Source of the DNA: Oscheius tipulae
Lineage: Eukaryota > Nematoda > Chromadorea > Rhabditida > Rhabditidae
Direction: 5' to 3'
DNA length: 64,000 nucleotides
NCBI GenBank assembly: GCA_037178975.1
Contig: JASJZH010000002.1
Location: forward strand, 3,534,001 to 3,598,000
The translations under genes and the position numbers were made by a program. The notes below the pieces were generated by a model. That model was not told where the DNA came from. It searched no databases and saw only the letters and a program-made list of their open reading frames with translations. Each line of letters starts with the position of its first letter. Positions within the stretch are counted from its first letter, which is position 1. Of the stretch, positions 18,401 to 30,711 are shown in pieces.

Positions 18401-21400
18401 AATCGTATGCTTGACATGTATATGGGACGAAAAGTCTTGGATAGTAGGCATAGATTCTGTAACAAAAACACTTTCAGGATCGCCTTCGCCGACCGAATCA
18501 TGCTTCATCTCCATTCTTTCAACCTAAACTCCTACTTCTACTCATACCCGAAAGGGATCAACCAAATCCCTCTCTACTTCAAGAGCTACGTCACACTGAG
18601 TAACGGGGAGAAATGTGACAGTATCCTGGTTCGCAAATTGTAAGTCCCATTTAGAATCCTTACAGTCCACCTTCAGTATTCCCCGTGAGAAGAAGGAAGG
18701 TTTCTCGGCTTTCCTACGTTTCTGGCAAGAAGTGGTCAATCTGCGACAAGACGAATGGCAGAAATGGGTACATGTACACATTGAGAGAGCTGTCTTGTAC
18801 TGTCAGCCGGTCGGAAACATATGTATCAGGAGGAATCACCATGAGAGGGTCAGCTGTCAGAAGGCTAAAGACGTCTTTCACAAGTTTCTTCTGGACATGA
18901 ACTCGTTCTGCCTGATTGAAGAAGAACTCTATGTGATGTTTGTGACGAAGAGAGAAGACGGAATCCCATCCTACTTCTACATGCTAAGAGTGGAACAGAT
19001 CCTGCCCTACGTCGTGCTGAAGTGTGCGTTCTTGGGAGGAATCTGTAGCAGCGAGAGAAGACGAGTAGTCAAGGAGCTTCGTCTGGGACTGGCTAAACTC
19101 AAATTCAAGCCGAAAAAGGATGGTCAAGAGGAGTACGTCCTGACAACTATGAAAAGACCACTGGAGCGGATCCTGATCATGTACGAGAAGCTCCCGGAGA
19201 ACAACTATCTGGCTCAATGGACAAGCACAGAGGCTGAGGACGATAGCTTCGACATTCCATTATGCGTCGAGAACGAGAAGCACAATGCTGTGACCAAGTA
19301 TTTGGAAGGACGAAGACATGTCTGGCATCTGCCGCTAAGAATTAGTGATGACCTCGAAGCAGGCCACGATCCTTGTGACTACCAAAGAGTCCGGAAGATT
19401 GCCGATATGGCGGTGAACGGGCTGTTGAAGAGACGACTCAGCGAAGGATTCCAAGTCGCCTGGACGAAGAACATGATCATCGGGCTAGTCAGACAGATCG
19501 AAGTTGAGGGACGGACTATGCTCCAGCAGTATATCGTCTTCCAGCCGGTCTGCAATCGCCCCCTGGACAGGTTTGATGAGTTCATTTTGAAGAAAACATA
19601 GTTTTAGGAAGGACAACTCTCGACCTGGATTCCTCGTGGTGACCGAGTCCTGGAATGAGCCCTGTCTCTTTAGAACCACTCCCTGTTCAACGGTGAGTTC
19701 TCCCGTACTACCATATTGAAATTGAAAACTGACACTTTGACTCTTTCTCTCTGATTCATCCTTGTACACTTCGCCGAGGCTCACCCGTATTACCTCGACT
19801 ACTGAAATTAGTATACCCCATCATTACACTGCAAACAGTTTGTCCTCGCTCTTCCTGATTCTCCCCATTCCAAATCGTACAAATTCGTTTTGCTGTTGAA
19901 AAAGAACACGATGCATCGATTCCACCCATGAATGTGTATAAATACGTCCACGTGTCGGAGGGGCCCCTATGCTCCGCCTCTCCTAGTCCGTTCCATACAG
20001 TTTTCGACAGAAGACGGTTAGTGGGGTGGCTGGATCAGAGATAGAGCCATCTCTCTCTCTCTCTCTCTCTCAGATCTAGACTTCCCATCGACTGTCTCTG
20101 TCTTCCCCCCTTCCCCTGAATCAGAGAGAAAGCGAGTCTATTACCGTCAAATGGAGAAACGGATCTCGCTGTGATTGAGAGTCAGTGAGATTCCCTTTTC
20201 CATTTCATGGTCATGACTTTTATCACCTCTCTTCCAGCTCCAAAGAGCCGATGACGATGACGACTTTATCGTCTGTCTCTATACCCTCAAGTATCTTCTT
20301 CTCCTCACAACAGATACCACCCATACTTCTATTACTGTAGCTCAACAAGTGGCACAAGTCAAGGTGAGTCTTTGGTCGACCAAGGTTCAGAACGATCTCA
20401 GAACGGATTCCACATCTTCCCGAGGATCAGCTACGTTCAGAACTCGTTCAACCTCCATACTCTTCTCAAATACTCCTGTCGACTACTACTCCATCTGCCC
20501 ACCTTTGAAATAGGCGGTAAGTCCGCTCATTCCCTCGCTAAGCCCCTCGAATCAATACAGAGAAAGGGACTGGTCAGACCATTCGAAGTGAACAGACAGC
20601 TGAACATATAGGCGTGGGAATATGGCGTTTTATGGACCATTTACCGTGTCTATTAAGTGCATTTTACAAACATTTGGACGGGTAATGAGGGCCACGAACT
20701 AATCATCGGAGTAGTGTAATGATGGGGTTTTCGGTTTTTTCAAATGTCTCTAAAGTAAATTACTCAAATCTAAACTTGTGTAACTACCCTAATAACTTCA
20801 AAAATCCTGGTTCTGTGCGCACAAATCTGTTCTCTTGTAGCGACAGATGAAGTGAGAGTACTCTTCCAAGACTAGGTACGCTAAAACTATCAGACTATTG
20901 TAATTAGACTTTGGATGAGTTCTCGTAAAGTTAACCTGACATAGGATGTGAAGTTGAATGACCTGTCAGAGTACAAAGAGTTCAAATTCCGTCTTTGTAG
21001 TAAGCGATCATAAAAATCTGCCTTCAGACGACGCATCAGGAGAGCTCCGTAATGCAGTCTTCTCTACAGCCTTCTACTCCGAGTTTGGACGCTACTCGAA
21101 TGCGTACTTTGATGTCCCTGATCCCCAAGTCTTTGCAATGCTTCTCACCCAAATGGTAGTTTTTCTCTTCAGCTATCAAACCACTACAATCTTCAGTTCT
21201 TCGACAAGAAAGAGACGAGAAAGTATAACGCAGAACAGTTTGAGAATCAAGGCTTCGACGAGCGCTACCTGTGTAAGTGCCGGATATTTGTCAGAGGAAT
21301 GGACATGAGGAACTGTCTGATCATGGTCGTCCCATCAGAAGACAGGATCTCCGAAGACAGACGAAGTTGGCCAGTAATTGTTGCAATCGGAGACGGAGCT

Positions 21401-24400
21401 CTGACCCAGAACTGTATGGCAATCCAGGAATGTCCGAGCAAAGTCCTCGAGCACCGGATGAAGAGGATGAGTATGAGTCGACCCGATGACAAACATTCTC
21501 CTACCGACGTTGACCTAGACCGTAACTTTCTCCGAATCAATACAATATCTTTTGGCTTTTTCAGACGGTGAGGTATTACGTGTGGGAACCGATGAGGACA
21601 TTAACCGTGAGAGTTCGAGCTCAATGGGCATGAGACAGATCGTCGGGGAGATACGAGATGCAATATTGGAAAGAGCTACAGTAGCGGCGCTGTTCAAATG
21701 TCTGAAGTTGGGGAAAGGGGATGCACTGGACAGGGAGGATGTCTCTTGGATACTGAATGAGCTCTGTGACTACACGAATGTCGAGTTGTACTGTGTTCCG
21801 GATGCTATTGAAAAGTTCTGCGAGCATCTGAAGAAGGAAAAGAAGGACACGACCTGCTGCGACCCCTCCACCCTCCAGAACATTTTCGCCGAAGTGCTCA
21901 AGTTCAAAAACTTTGCCCCAATTCCAGCGGATCCGAACTACTACTTCTTCAATGCTGAAGCCCCTGTTCCAAAAGAGCTGGTCAGGAGGAACAGTCTGCT
22001 GATCGAAACAAATCTACCTGTACTGACATTATTACACCCAGGAGGAAGGGGTCCTGCCTATCCAGTCAAGTGCAGAATGTCCAACGGGAGAAAGAGTCAG
22101 AAACAAGTGGGTTTGAGAAGACTGAACAATCGGATGCATCTATTCAGAAGCAACAGATGGACTGTCCCCTGTTCATCTTCTTTCATTGTGTCCTGCAACT
22201 TCCAAACGGAGAGGAGGAATACGTCCCGGTCAATTATCTGCCATCCTGTGTCAATCAGGTTCTACAGTCGGCTGGAAAGAACGTTCCAAATAGAGGTAAG
22301 TAGACAATTTTGAAGTCCAATAAAAGGTTCAGATCTCCACAAGGTCCGGATCAAGCTGCTCGTATACGTGCTGACATGGCCGCGACAGATGAAAGACGAC
22401 TATGATGAGGGAATCGAGACTAATCCTATCGACTTTATTGGTAGAGCGAAAAAGTTTTTGAGCAAACTACCATTCAATGAGAGGGACACGATCCGAGAGA
22501 CTATCAGCTGGATGAACCGATCTCTTCGACTCGAATCACTGCTGGTCTCTGAGAAGACAGTCGATCAAGTGACTATTGAGACAGTCTCCGACTTCATAAC
22601 GGACATCGTCGGAAAAACCTGCGGCGACTTCCCAAAGGATGCAAAGGATGCAAACGATCGAAACTTCCTGGCTCCTCAAATCCGACAACAAGTCCGAAGT
22701 CTGAAGTTTGTCATCCCATCCCCAAACGCCTTCGAGACGCTTCTGAAGCGACTAGACGGGAAGACTGTCGAGTACTGTACTCTCCGAAGGGTCGAGAATA
22801 CGAAGTACTTCTACATCTATCGGGCTGAGAACAAGAAAGGCTTCGAGCGGCATCTGAAAGATCACTACTTGAGAAAAATTCGTGGGGAGGAGGGGAGACC
22901 GAGACACGACTCGAATTCTGGTCGTTCTTTGTCCAGGACGGAGAGCGAGTCTTCTGTCTTCTCCAGCTCGCCCAGAATGGATATCACTTGTAGCTTATAG
23001 TCCTTTAAAGTCTCATGAACAGTTTTAGCCGAGATGGAACTGGCTCTGGAGAAGGCCAGAGACTCTGCCGCCCACTTCTGGATAATTTTGAGCATCGAGA
23101 AGACGGTCTCTCCGACGGACTGCGAGGAAATCATGGCTAAGCTCCAGTTCTGTGGGAGATACGCCTGTGAGCCGAGTCAGCTTGATATTTATACAAAAAC
23201 GTGGCAAAAAACGAGGGCTGAGATTAGGATGATCAATCAGGTAGAGTCTTTTTGTAGCCAATGGAAAAAGGTTTAGGAAATTCTTTTGGAGAACATGTTC
23301 TACACCCGAAACTGCCGTGAATTCCTTCTGACCAAAGAGGACAAAAAGAATATGGATGAGGAGGACGAGGAAGATGATAGTCTCGATCTGAGCATGGCTC
23401 ATACCGCCAACTATGACTTTGCTCCCGGCTCGCTGGCCTGCCCTCTCGTCTGGGCCTATTGGATCATGGTTCATCCTCGACTACGAAGGAAAAGCCAGTA
23501 TGGACCACTACAAGACGCGGCAGTCTTGCTTCGTCGCTCCTTCGAACAATACATGGTCAACAACGTGCCGAACACTTTTGTCTTCAAAGGAGAGGACGGA
23601 TACTACCTGTACGGACAGATCTACGCCAATATCGATCGGTTCTTCAAGTCGGGCATACAGTACAGCTCGGACTTTGAGGGGAATGTGAGAGAAAAGGCCA
23701 AGGAGAATGTCGAGGGAGAGGAGAAGTATCTGCTTTTCGCCGGATTTGGAGTCAGTAAGCCTCCGGTTTCTCTAATGACACTGATTGCTGATGGACTTAT
23801 TGAAAAGAAGCTCTCGGAACAGGTTCTTGAGAGTCTTGTAGACATCTTCAAGCGGAATCCACGTGCACTTCTCGAGTCATATGATGTGGAATTCATGCAG
23901 CCGGACCCGAGGAAACCGGCCACAATGTTCTACTTCTCCATTCCGATGATCATGAAGAAGTTCACGTCGGCTGTCCTCTACTATCAGGGCCAACATCTAT
24001 CCTGCAATCACATCGAAGAGGCTCGACTACGTGACTCTCTCCAATCCGGAAGTCAATCCAGACAGAGGCCTTTCAAGTCCTATCCGACAATCGTCATTCC
24101 CGGAGAACCTTCCAACCAGAAATACGAGCCAGTTTTCCTACTGTACAACCGGTTCAAGGAGAAGGGGAGCAGCGATTTTGGTGAGGAACCTACTTGCTCT
24201 ATTGAACGGAATTTTTTGTAGGAATGGCGGTGCTGGAAATGCGCATCGTAAACGAGAAGGGTATGATTGAGAAGCCATGTGATGGACTGATTCGACTGGA
24301 GTCGCACAAGAGTCTGATTCCGAATCTGGACGATCCGAACACGATGTTTGAATGGTTCGAGACAATGACCACCACGTATTGTGAAGAGGTGGATCCGAGA

Positions 24401-27400
24401 CTGCAGCCCGAACAACAACCGAAAGCTCCGACTCCTGTTCCAAGTAGGATTACTGTAGTTAAAGTACAAAGATATTTTAGATTCTTGCGGCTACATCCAA
24501 GTAATTGTCTGGCAGATTGGAGACGTTGGTCTGTCTCACCTCCAAACGATCCTGACGACGATCATCGAAGCATCCTTCCTTGATGTCGTCACAGAATACG
24601 GTATTCTCAACACGGATATCGTCGAAGCTTCTGCGCCTCTTATACCACCACCAAGTCCTTCGGCTGTCACTCCTACAAGTTTGTCTTCTGTCGATGTACC
24701 TAAGAGATTCTTACAGAGCTGAAGACTCCACTGAGTGCCCAGAAGTTGAGCTCGTCAAAGAAAAGAGACTCTACGGAGGCTGTCCATCTGACCGGGATCC
24801 AAACACCGACTCCGTTGACAGCAGACGCAACTAAAAGAGGCTCCGCTGTTTTTACTTATGAGCCGATCAGGAGAGGAAGCAATCACGAGATTATGACTAG
24901 AGACGACTTTATTCTGTACGTTTTTCTTCTAGACTCAGTTGACTGAGTTTAGACCAATTCCTCGTGTTTCGGAGCATCTGGCCAGTCATTTCGAACAGTT
25001 TTCCGACCAATGGTTCGAGTTCATCTCGATGAGATCTGACAGCCAGTTCTACTCGTTCACTTATCGGAAAGCAGAGTTCAAGCTCAGACATTCTGTTCTT
25101 GTCCAACAGGTAGTCTCTCCCTCTTTTTGAACAACCGTTCCTTTAGACTTTAAACCAGATCGAGGACAACATCAGACAGTTCGTCAAGAGCGCCGACCCT
25201 GTCCTCAATGATCGTATCCAGGTCTTCCAGAATGTCAACAAGGGAACCAATGATCAGCCTCGATACGACTTGGTGACTCTTCCTTTGGTCGAGGAAAAGG
25301 TATCTTTCTTCTATTTCCTTCTAAAACCTGGCTTAGGCAACAGATATTCCGCCGAAAGAGCACCATCCCCGGTATCTGATGCTCAGCTACAGTGAGGATG
25401 TGAACAGAGAAACACGGAGGTATGGCTACGAGATAGCCAAGAATCAGTTGGATGCTCCGATAGCCTTGGCTCGTCTGGCTGATACGAATAAGGACTGCAA
25501 ATGGCTGTACTTACCGAACATCGAAGAGAATTTCATCCCGAGGCAGACCATGTTGATAATCAAGGAACACAACAATACTGTCACCCTGTTTACCTACAAT
25601 TTCTTGCCTAATGTGCACGATGCGATCGCCAATACCATCTTCAGGTAAGAGTCGGAGGTAGCGAACGAGTGACCTTCCAAGTCTTGCCATGAGATTAGAT
25701 TGACATTTTCAAATTAGTCACTACGAGGTCTTTGCTTCTGGCAGGAAGACGCTTCCAGTCATGGTAGCTCGACTACGAGAGTTTTTGTAGATCCTGTTTC
25801 TCTTCTTAAAGTTCTATTTCCAGGATGGTAATGTGGCAGAACGCTAAGTACCGACTTTACGAGCACATTGTGGAACATCCTCTGGATCCAGTCCTTCCGC
25901 CCGTTCCAGAAGATTGGAGGACGGTAGACAACAGCTATGTGAAATTGATTGGCCTCCATCCCGACCTTCTGCTGGAAGTGAATGCTCCGGTGGACAGTCT
26001 GTCCGGAATGGGAGTCCCAATCTCGTCGGAAATCGCTCAGAGACTGTTCCGAGTTCGGAGGAGCTACAGTAAGTTGTCGCTGGCTCCCTGAATGACAGTT
26101 CCTTTTCAGCCGCTCAAGTAGCCCACGCCTGTCCAGTACAGAGAGCCTTCCAACAGTTCAAGGAGATGAGAAAGGAAGTCAAGCAGCAGGTCTACGCCTA
26201 CCAATCGAACAAGATCATGTACGATAACTTGGCGGAGGAGAAGAATGAGGTCGCGGAGGAACAGCTCCAAACAATGTGGGGACACTGCAGAAGGGTACAC
26301 TACGTCCAGACCCCAGTCCTGCTGTCACCCGCCTGGAGAAGGAAGATAGCTCAGGTTCGTCATTAAGCTATTGAAAAGGAGAATATCTTTAGGTTCGTCG
26401 CGGTGTGAACGAGACCCCGGTGGTCAAACCAAAGCAGTTGACTACCACCGTCGCTCAATTGACTTCAATGAGTAGATCTAGAGCTGGAACTCTGAGCGGT
26501 GCCTTGTCTCGACAGCAGACCCTTCCGACCAAGACGAAAGAGGAAGAAGAACTCTATGATCCGTGTCATGTTAAGATGCTACACGACTTGACTGAGGAAT
26601 ACGTTGAATTCTTGGGGGAAATACTACAGCTGAAGCTCTTGAATGTGGTCGTGCTCTCCGAGAAGAGTCGTGAACAGCATCGCTACAAGATGGAGTATCC
26701 CCAGGGAGGCAGGAAGCCACCGGATGTCTGTCTCTTCAAGCGACTCATGCGTAAGTTCAAATCCTTTTCAAAAACTCTTATCAACGTTCAGATGGTATTC
26801 TGCTGGTGCGACTGCACTTCGTTCCTCCCTACTTTATCATGTCGGTCGGAATGTGGGCTTCTCCAGAACTACTCCTTCGTGACCAAACTTTGGTAAGAGA
26901 CACTGGAACTCATGTAATGTCAGTTTCAGACCGAAAGAGAGTCAAAAGAGTACTTAGGCAGACTGGAATTCGCCAAGGATCAAGTAGTCTCCAAGTCTCA
27001 CATGCACTCGTTCACCTACGACTTCCATCTGAGAATGATCAGTCGATATCTGATCCACAAGGAGGTTCTCTTCCCAAACGGATACAACACCAGCACCTTC
27101 CTTGTCGACTTTCTCAAATACTACGCTTGCCGTCCACCGAGTGCAAGAAATTGCGTCTACGAGGAGCGGAACACGTTCCCTTTGAATCGGAATATTAATT
27201 CTTCAACAGTTTGGACTTGCTTCTTGGAGAAACACTACGAGGAAAAGTACAACTGGAAAGTGCTGAGAATTAGAATCACTGACGAGGAGACAGATCACGC
27301 TAGCACTAGAGCCAACGAGTACATGCTTGCCTCGTCTGTCGTAGGTACGAAAAGTGACACCTACTCGAAACTTTGTGTTCTGTTGCGAGACCGGAGAAAG

Positions 27401-28775
27401 AAGGAAGCAGACGGGAGTATCAGCCTGGCACAGTACGTGATTCTAGTCGATCCGAACAGGCACCGACCCTTGGAGGAGTCCAGACAAAGGGAAGATTCGA
27501 GCAAGAGCAACGTGGGAGAGTTCCGAAACGTCCTGGCTCCGACCGAGGAACAGCTGAATAAGGAGGTCAATGACATGTTGGCTCTGATTGAGGAGGGGGG
27601 AATGCCGACTGTGGAGGGAACGGTTACCAGAAGACGCCGCTTCAGCAGCGGCAGTCACACTCCGCCTATGCAAACCAAGTCTGGAGACACAGAGTCGGGT
27701 CTACACTCGCCTGTACTCTTGCATGGATCAGAATCCGACACGAATGTTCCGGTACAAGGAGATCCAACGCTTCGACACAGAAAACACGGAGCTGGAAGTA
27801 ACGATGAGGGAGAGATTCCGGGAGAGAAGGCCAGCTACATTCAGTACATCAGTAACGGACAGAGGAAACTCCAGCTCCTTCTGGAAGACACGACCAATGA
27901 GTACAGCGATATTATCAAGAACGCCGTCGATGAAGCGAATAGAGAATGCTTGAGAGAGTTTCTCTGGAACAGTGTCACCAAGATGCTTAATAATGCCCCT
28001 CCTCTGCCCCGATTGGGATCGCAAGTACGTCTCGGAAGTTCCGCAGAAATTTGGAACTCTCTGAGGAACATTCAGCATCCAGACGGACAACATATCATCG
28101 AGTTGTGTGACCTCGTTGAGAGGGAAAGTATGAAGGACCGAGAGCAGAGGTATGTAAACTATTTATCCAAAGTAAGCTCGGTTTCAGGCTGAAAGAGCTG
28201 GTCGCAACGGCCAATTGTGCCCGTCTTTGCCGCTTCCTCGTCTACTACTTTGGGTCTCTCCGATGTCGAGTTTTCGAATCGGCTCAATCCAAGACGTCCA
28301 ATCGATCCGATGTGTCTCCGGATCTGGTTCTGGGACAGCCTGTGCTGAGGGTAAGTCTGAATTGAAAGGAGAACGGATACCGTCAGAGTAGAATTATTGT
28401 AAAAGTAGTAGCTCTCAGACTAACTCTTTTGTCCCATGTTCTGTTAGATTGAATAAAGACTCTTCTTTAAAGATTTGACTAGAGTTGACTGTACTCTTTC
28501 AGCATCTTCTGATCATCAACCCCGACAATCCGATCGTCTTCCTTGTCCGCTGTGAGGAAGAGACCAGTCCGGACCTGATCATTCTGTTCAAAAAGAGCAT
28601 CAGTCAGTCTAGTCAAGATTCAAGCAAAAAACATTTGTAAGCCCTTCTCTCAATCAAATACCAACCTCTTTACAGCACTAGTCTGCTGGACAAGGCTTTC
28701 GATGAAATCGTCCAGTCCGTAACGGCTTTCGTCTGGTCAGATCTCATCTACCGTCCGCCAGGCAAATCTACTTAG
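15423..28775 (+). CDS. szt2: SZT2 homologue, KICSTOR scaffold of nutrient/mTORC1 signalling
   Basis: SZT2 holds KICSTOR together and recruits GATOR1 to lysosomes, restraining mTORC1 when amino acids are scarce. More than 35 exons span 13.35 kb, giving a protein of about 3,000 residues or more, close to the very long vertebrate SZT2. The N-terminus (EIFVFMGKDFRVSRNARAHW, exon near 15494) matches SZT2. So do VYILELSPSIIVADD (16380), NVIIITDGVSGMPAPES (17391, a von Willebrand A-like strand), TVACSFIEVKG (17475), GYLPNC, LSEGFQVAWTKNMI (19440), the C-terminal MHSFTYDFHLRMISRYL (27002) and FLVDFLKYY. The last exon ends DLIYRPPGKST. A 580-bp intron (about 15774-16353) and gaps near 19690-20240 and 20520-21000 are long for this locus, and exon boundaries there are uncertain. 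It follows SMC5 by 183 bp and precedes the next gene by 171 bp. Confidence 0.88.
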
Positions 28776-28855
28776 TTTTCGCTAGCCCATATGATATTTT
28801 TTGTGGTATTCTGAATACGGTTCACTGATTCCATTTGAAAGAGTACTGGTCACTG

Positions 28856-28862
28856 TATAAAG
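28856..28862 (+). promoter_or_regulatory. TATA box-like element before the DUF148-like gene
   Basis: TATAAAG lies 84 bp upstream of the ATG at 28946 and 81 bp downstream of the SZT2 stop. It suggests the secreted-protein gene may have its own promoter rather than being the third gene of an operon. Confidence 0.35.
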
Positions 28863-28945
28863 TCTTTTCTGACAACACTTGTGTACTGATCATGGCTGGC
28901 AGAGAGTGGGGGTTAATCCGCAAATATACTGTGGTCAGTCACAGC

Positions 28946-30114
28946 ATGATCAAGCTTTTTGTACTGTTCTCTTTGATTTTTCTTATTCAAGGACAGGGCT
29001 TCTATGCTCCGGTTAGTCTGTTTTCTGAGAGTTTCGAGTTTTAGTCGTCGGAGGAGTGTGAACTTCCTACATTCATCTCCGTTCTTCCTCTGCAATACCG
29101 TCGCGAGCTGAGGAAGATTTGGGCCAATGGGCCTAAGACTCCTGAGTACTGTGCTAGGCAAGTTTTAATTGTAAGACTATGCGAAGGATCTTCAGACAGA
29201 GGAGAAGAACCGAGAAACTGATCTCCGAGCTGCCAAAGGAGCTGAGAGAGAGAATCAAACAGACCACCTCGACCACGACAGCATCTCCCATGGAGACGTC
29301 TTTTTTGACTGGTCTATCTTCGGAACATGTTCATGAGTTCAATGCGGTCTGTTTCCATTCCTGTCTCTGATCAGATTGCCTCCCAGATTATGGCCGACCG
29401 CACCCTGTCCGTGTTCGAGAGATCTGTTAAGCTAAGGGAGTGGGCAGTTGATCTGCTCGACATGGAAGCGATGGACAAGCTGGAAGAGTACATTATCTTT
29501 CTAGAGAAGAGAGGCGACAAGTTTCGAGAAAAGGTTGGTCCGGTCAAGCACAGGCCGGTCCCGTAGACTTGGGGTCAAACATGCTGACGAGAGCCGTCAG
29601 AAAGCATTCCAATCCAATATTTGACTTATTTTTAGACAAAGGAACTTTCAGTTGAGACGTCTAGCGCCGTCATCCATTTCGGTCTTCAACCGATTGGAAC
29701 AGCTGAAAGAGCAGAGGAAGACTATTTTCGACGGGATGAGTGAGGCCACCAGGAAGGAACTCATCGAGCTCTGGAGGTAGTCAACTTTCATTTGGATACA
29801 GTTCTGTGTCTAGCATGAAATGTAACGTGGAAGACAATGATCTGCAACTGGACGAGCGGAAGCTGGCGTGCGAGACGAGGAAGAAGGAAAACCAGGGAGA
29901 GACCACTCGGACCACTCGAACACGGTTCACTACGACCACAAAAGGTCTCTTTCCGTTCCTAACTGAACCCCAAAGTTTAGAGCCGACTTCGAAGAAATGG
30001 AGACCCTTCACTGGAGGTATTCCTCAGCTCGAAACCGCCACTCAATGGCAACTGTTCAAGGACGGAAAGACCATCAGTCGTCTCCTGCAGACCCTCTTCA
30101 ACAGAACAGAATGA
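28946..30114 (+). CDS. Secreted DUF148 (SXP/RAL-2)-like protein
   Basis: Exons 28946-29011, 29045-29157, 29196-29346, 29375-29533, 29652-29776 and 29814-30114 join in frame (the last may contain one more 36-bp intron that keeps the frame). A signal peptide (MIKLFVLFSLIFLIQGQG) is followed by two helical blocks. The second reads FLTGLSSEHVHEFNAI, then TLSVFERSVKLREWA, matching the pattern of the nematode DUF148 domain found in SXP/RAL-2 and Anis5 proteins, which are secreted. A Thr-rich, basic tail closes the protein. Intron 2 starts with GC (AG|GCAAGT) instead of GT. The start was chosen for the signal peptide; an upstream in-frame ATG (28893) would bury it. Family match is moderate because DUF148 sequences diverge fast. 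Confidence 0.7.
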
Positions 30115-30115
30115 T

Positions 30116-30132
30116 AATAAAAATCTTTTATT
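30116..30132. terminator. Back-to-back polyadenylation signals of convergent genes
   Basis: AATAAA on the plus strand (30116-30121) starts one base after the stop codon of the DUF148-like gene. AATAAA on the minus strand (30127-30132) lies 48 bp past the stop of the convergent Thr-rich gene. The two 3' ends must overlap or nearly so. Confidence 0.65.
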
Positions 30133-30179
30133 TTCAGTCTGATTCAGACTACTCTACTTGCAGTCGAAAAGATCAACGG

Positions 30180-30673
30180 TTAGTGTCTGAAGGGGAACAG
30201 ACGACGGTAGATCGTGGCGAGATCGGGCCGCTTCATGCCCATAAACAGCTCGTCGACAGAGTCTGTGCTCTCCTCTATTTGGGAAAAGGTCGTGGTCATT
30301 GGAAGCTCCGTGGTGGTAGTCGTGGTTGAGGAAGCCTCGGTCGACTGGGTAGTCGACTCAGTCGTAGCCTCTGTCGGCTCTGAAAGACTCTCTGTCCAAA
30401 ATTGTTACAAAGTCTACCTTGCGTGGTCGTGGTTATTGTAACGGTCGAAAGCTCTTCAGTGGTGGGTACAGAAGAGGTAATTTCGACAGTAGTCTCAGTC
30501 TCCTTCAAAAGTTCAATGATGGGGGTAGTCGGTTGGACGGGGATCTGTCTGATGATGGGTCTCATTGATCTCCGAGTAAGGACCTCGTCCAAAACGGACA
30601 GATCGTCGTACTGTCCTAGGACAGTCTGACCGGAGACGATGACGAGGAGAAGGACAAGAGAGGACGAGAGCAT
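30180..30673 (-). CDS. Small secreted Thr-rich protein (155 aa)
   Basis: Two exons (30418-30673 and 30180-30391; 26-bp intron, very short) encode 155 aa. It starts with a signal peptide (MLSSSLVLLLVIVSGQTVLG) and has a short conserved-looking N-terminal part with basic residues (LTRRSMRPIIRQIP). A mucin-like region of Thr, Ser and Glu follows (TITTTT, TTESTTQSTEASSTTTTT), a likely target for O-glycosylation, and a basic C-terminus (IYRRLFPFRH). Both RR/RRS sites could be cleaved by proprotein convertases, so a peptide precursor is possible. No family recognised. It converges on the DUF148-like gene, and a TATA element lies 31 bp upstream of the ATG. Confidence 0.7.
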
Positions 30674-30703
30674 GTTTAATCGTTGTCTGGAGTCGGCGCT
30701 TCT

Positions 30704-30711
30704 CTTAAATA
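30704..30711 (-). promoter_or_regulatory. TATA box-like element (TATTTAAG)
   Basis: Minus-strand TATTTAAG starting 38 bp and ending 31 bp upstream of the ATG at 30673, implying a very short 5' leader. Confidence 0.5.
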
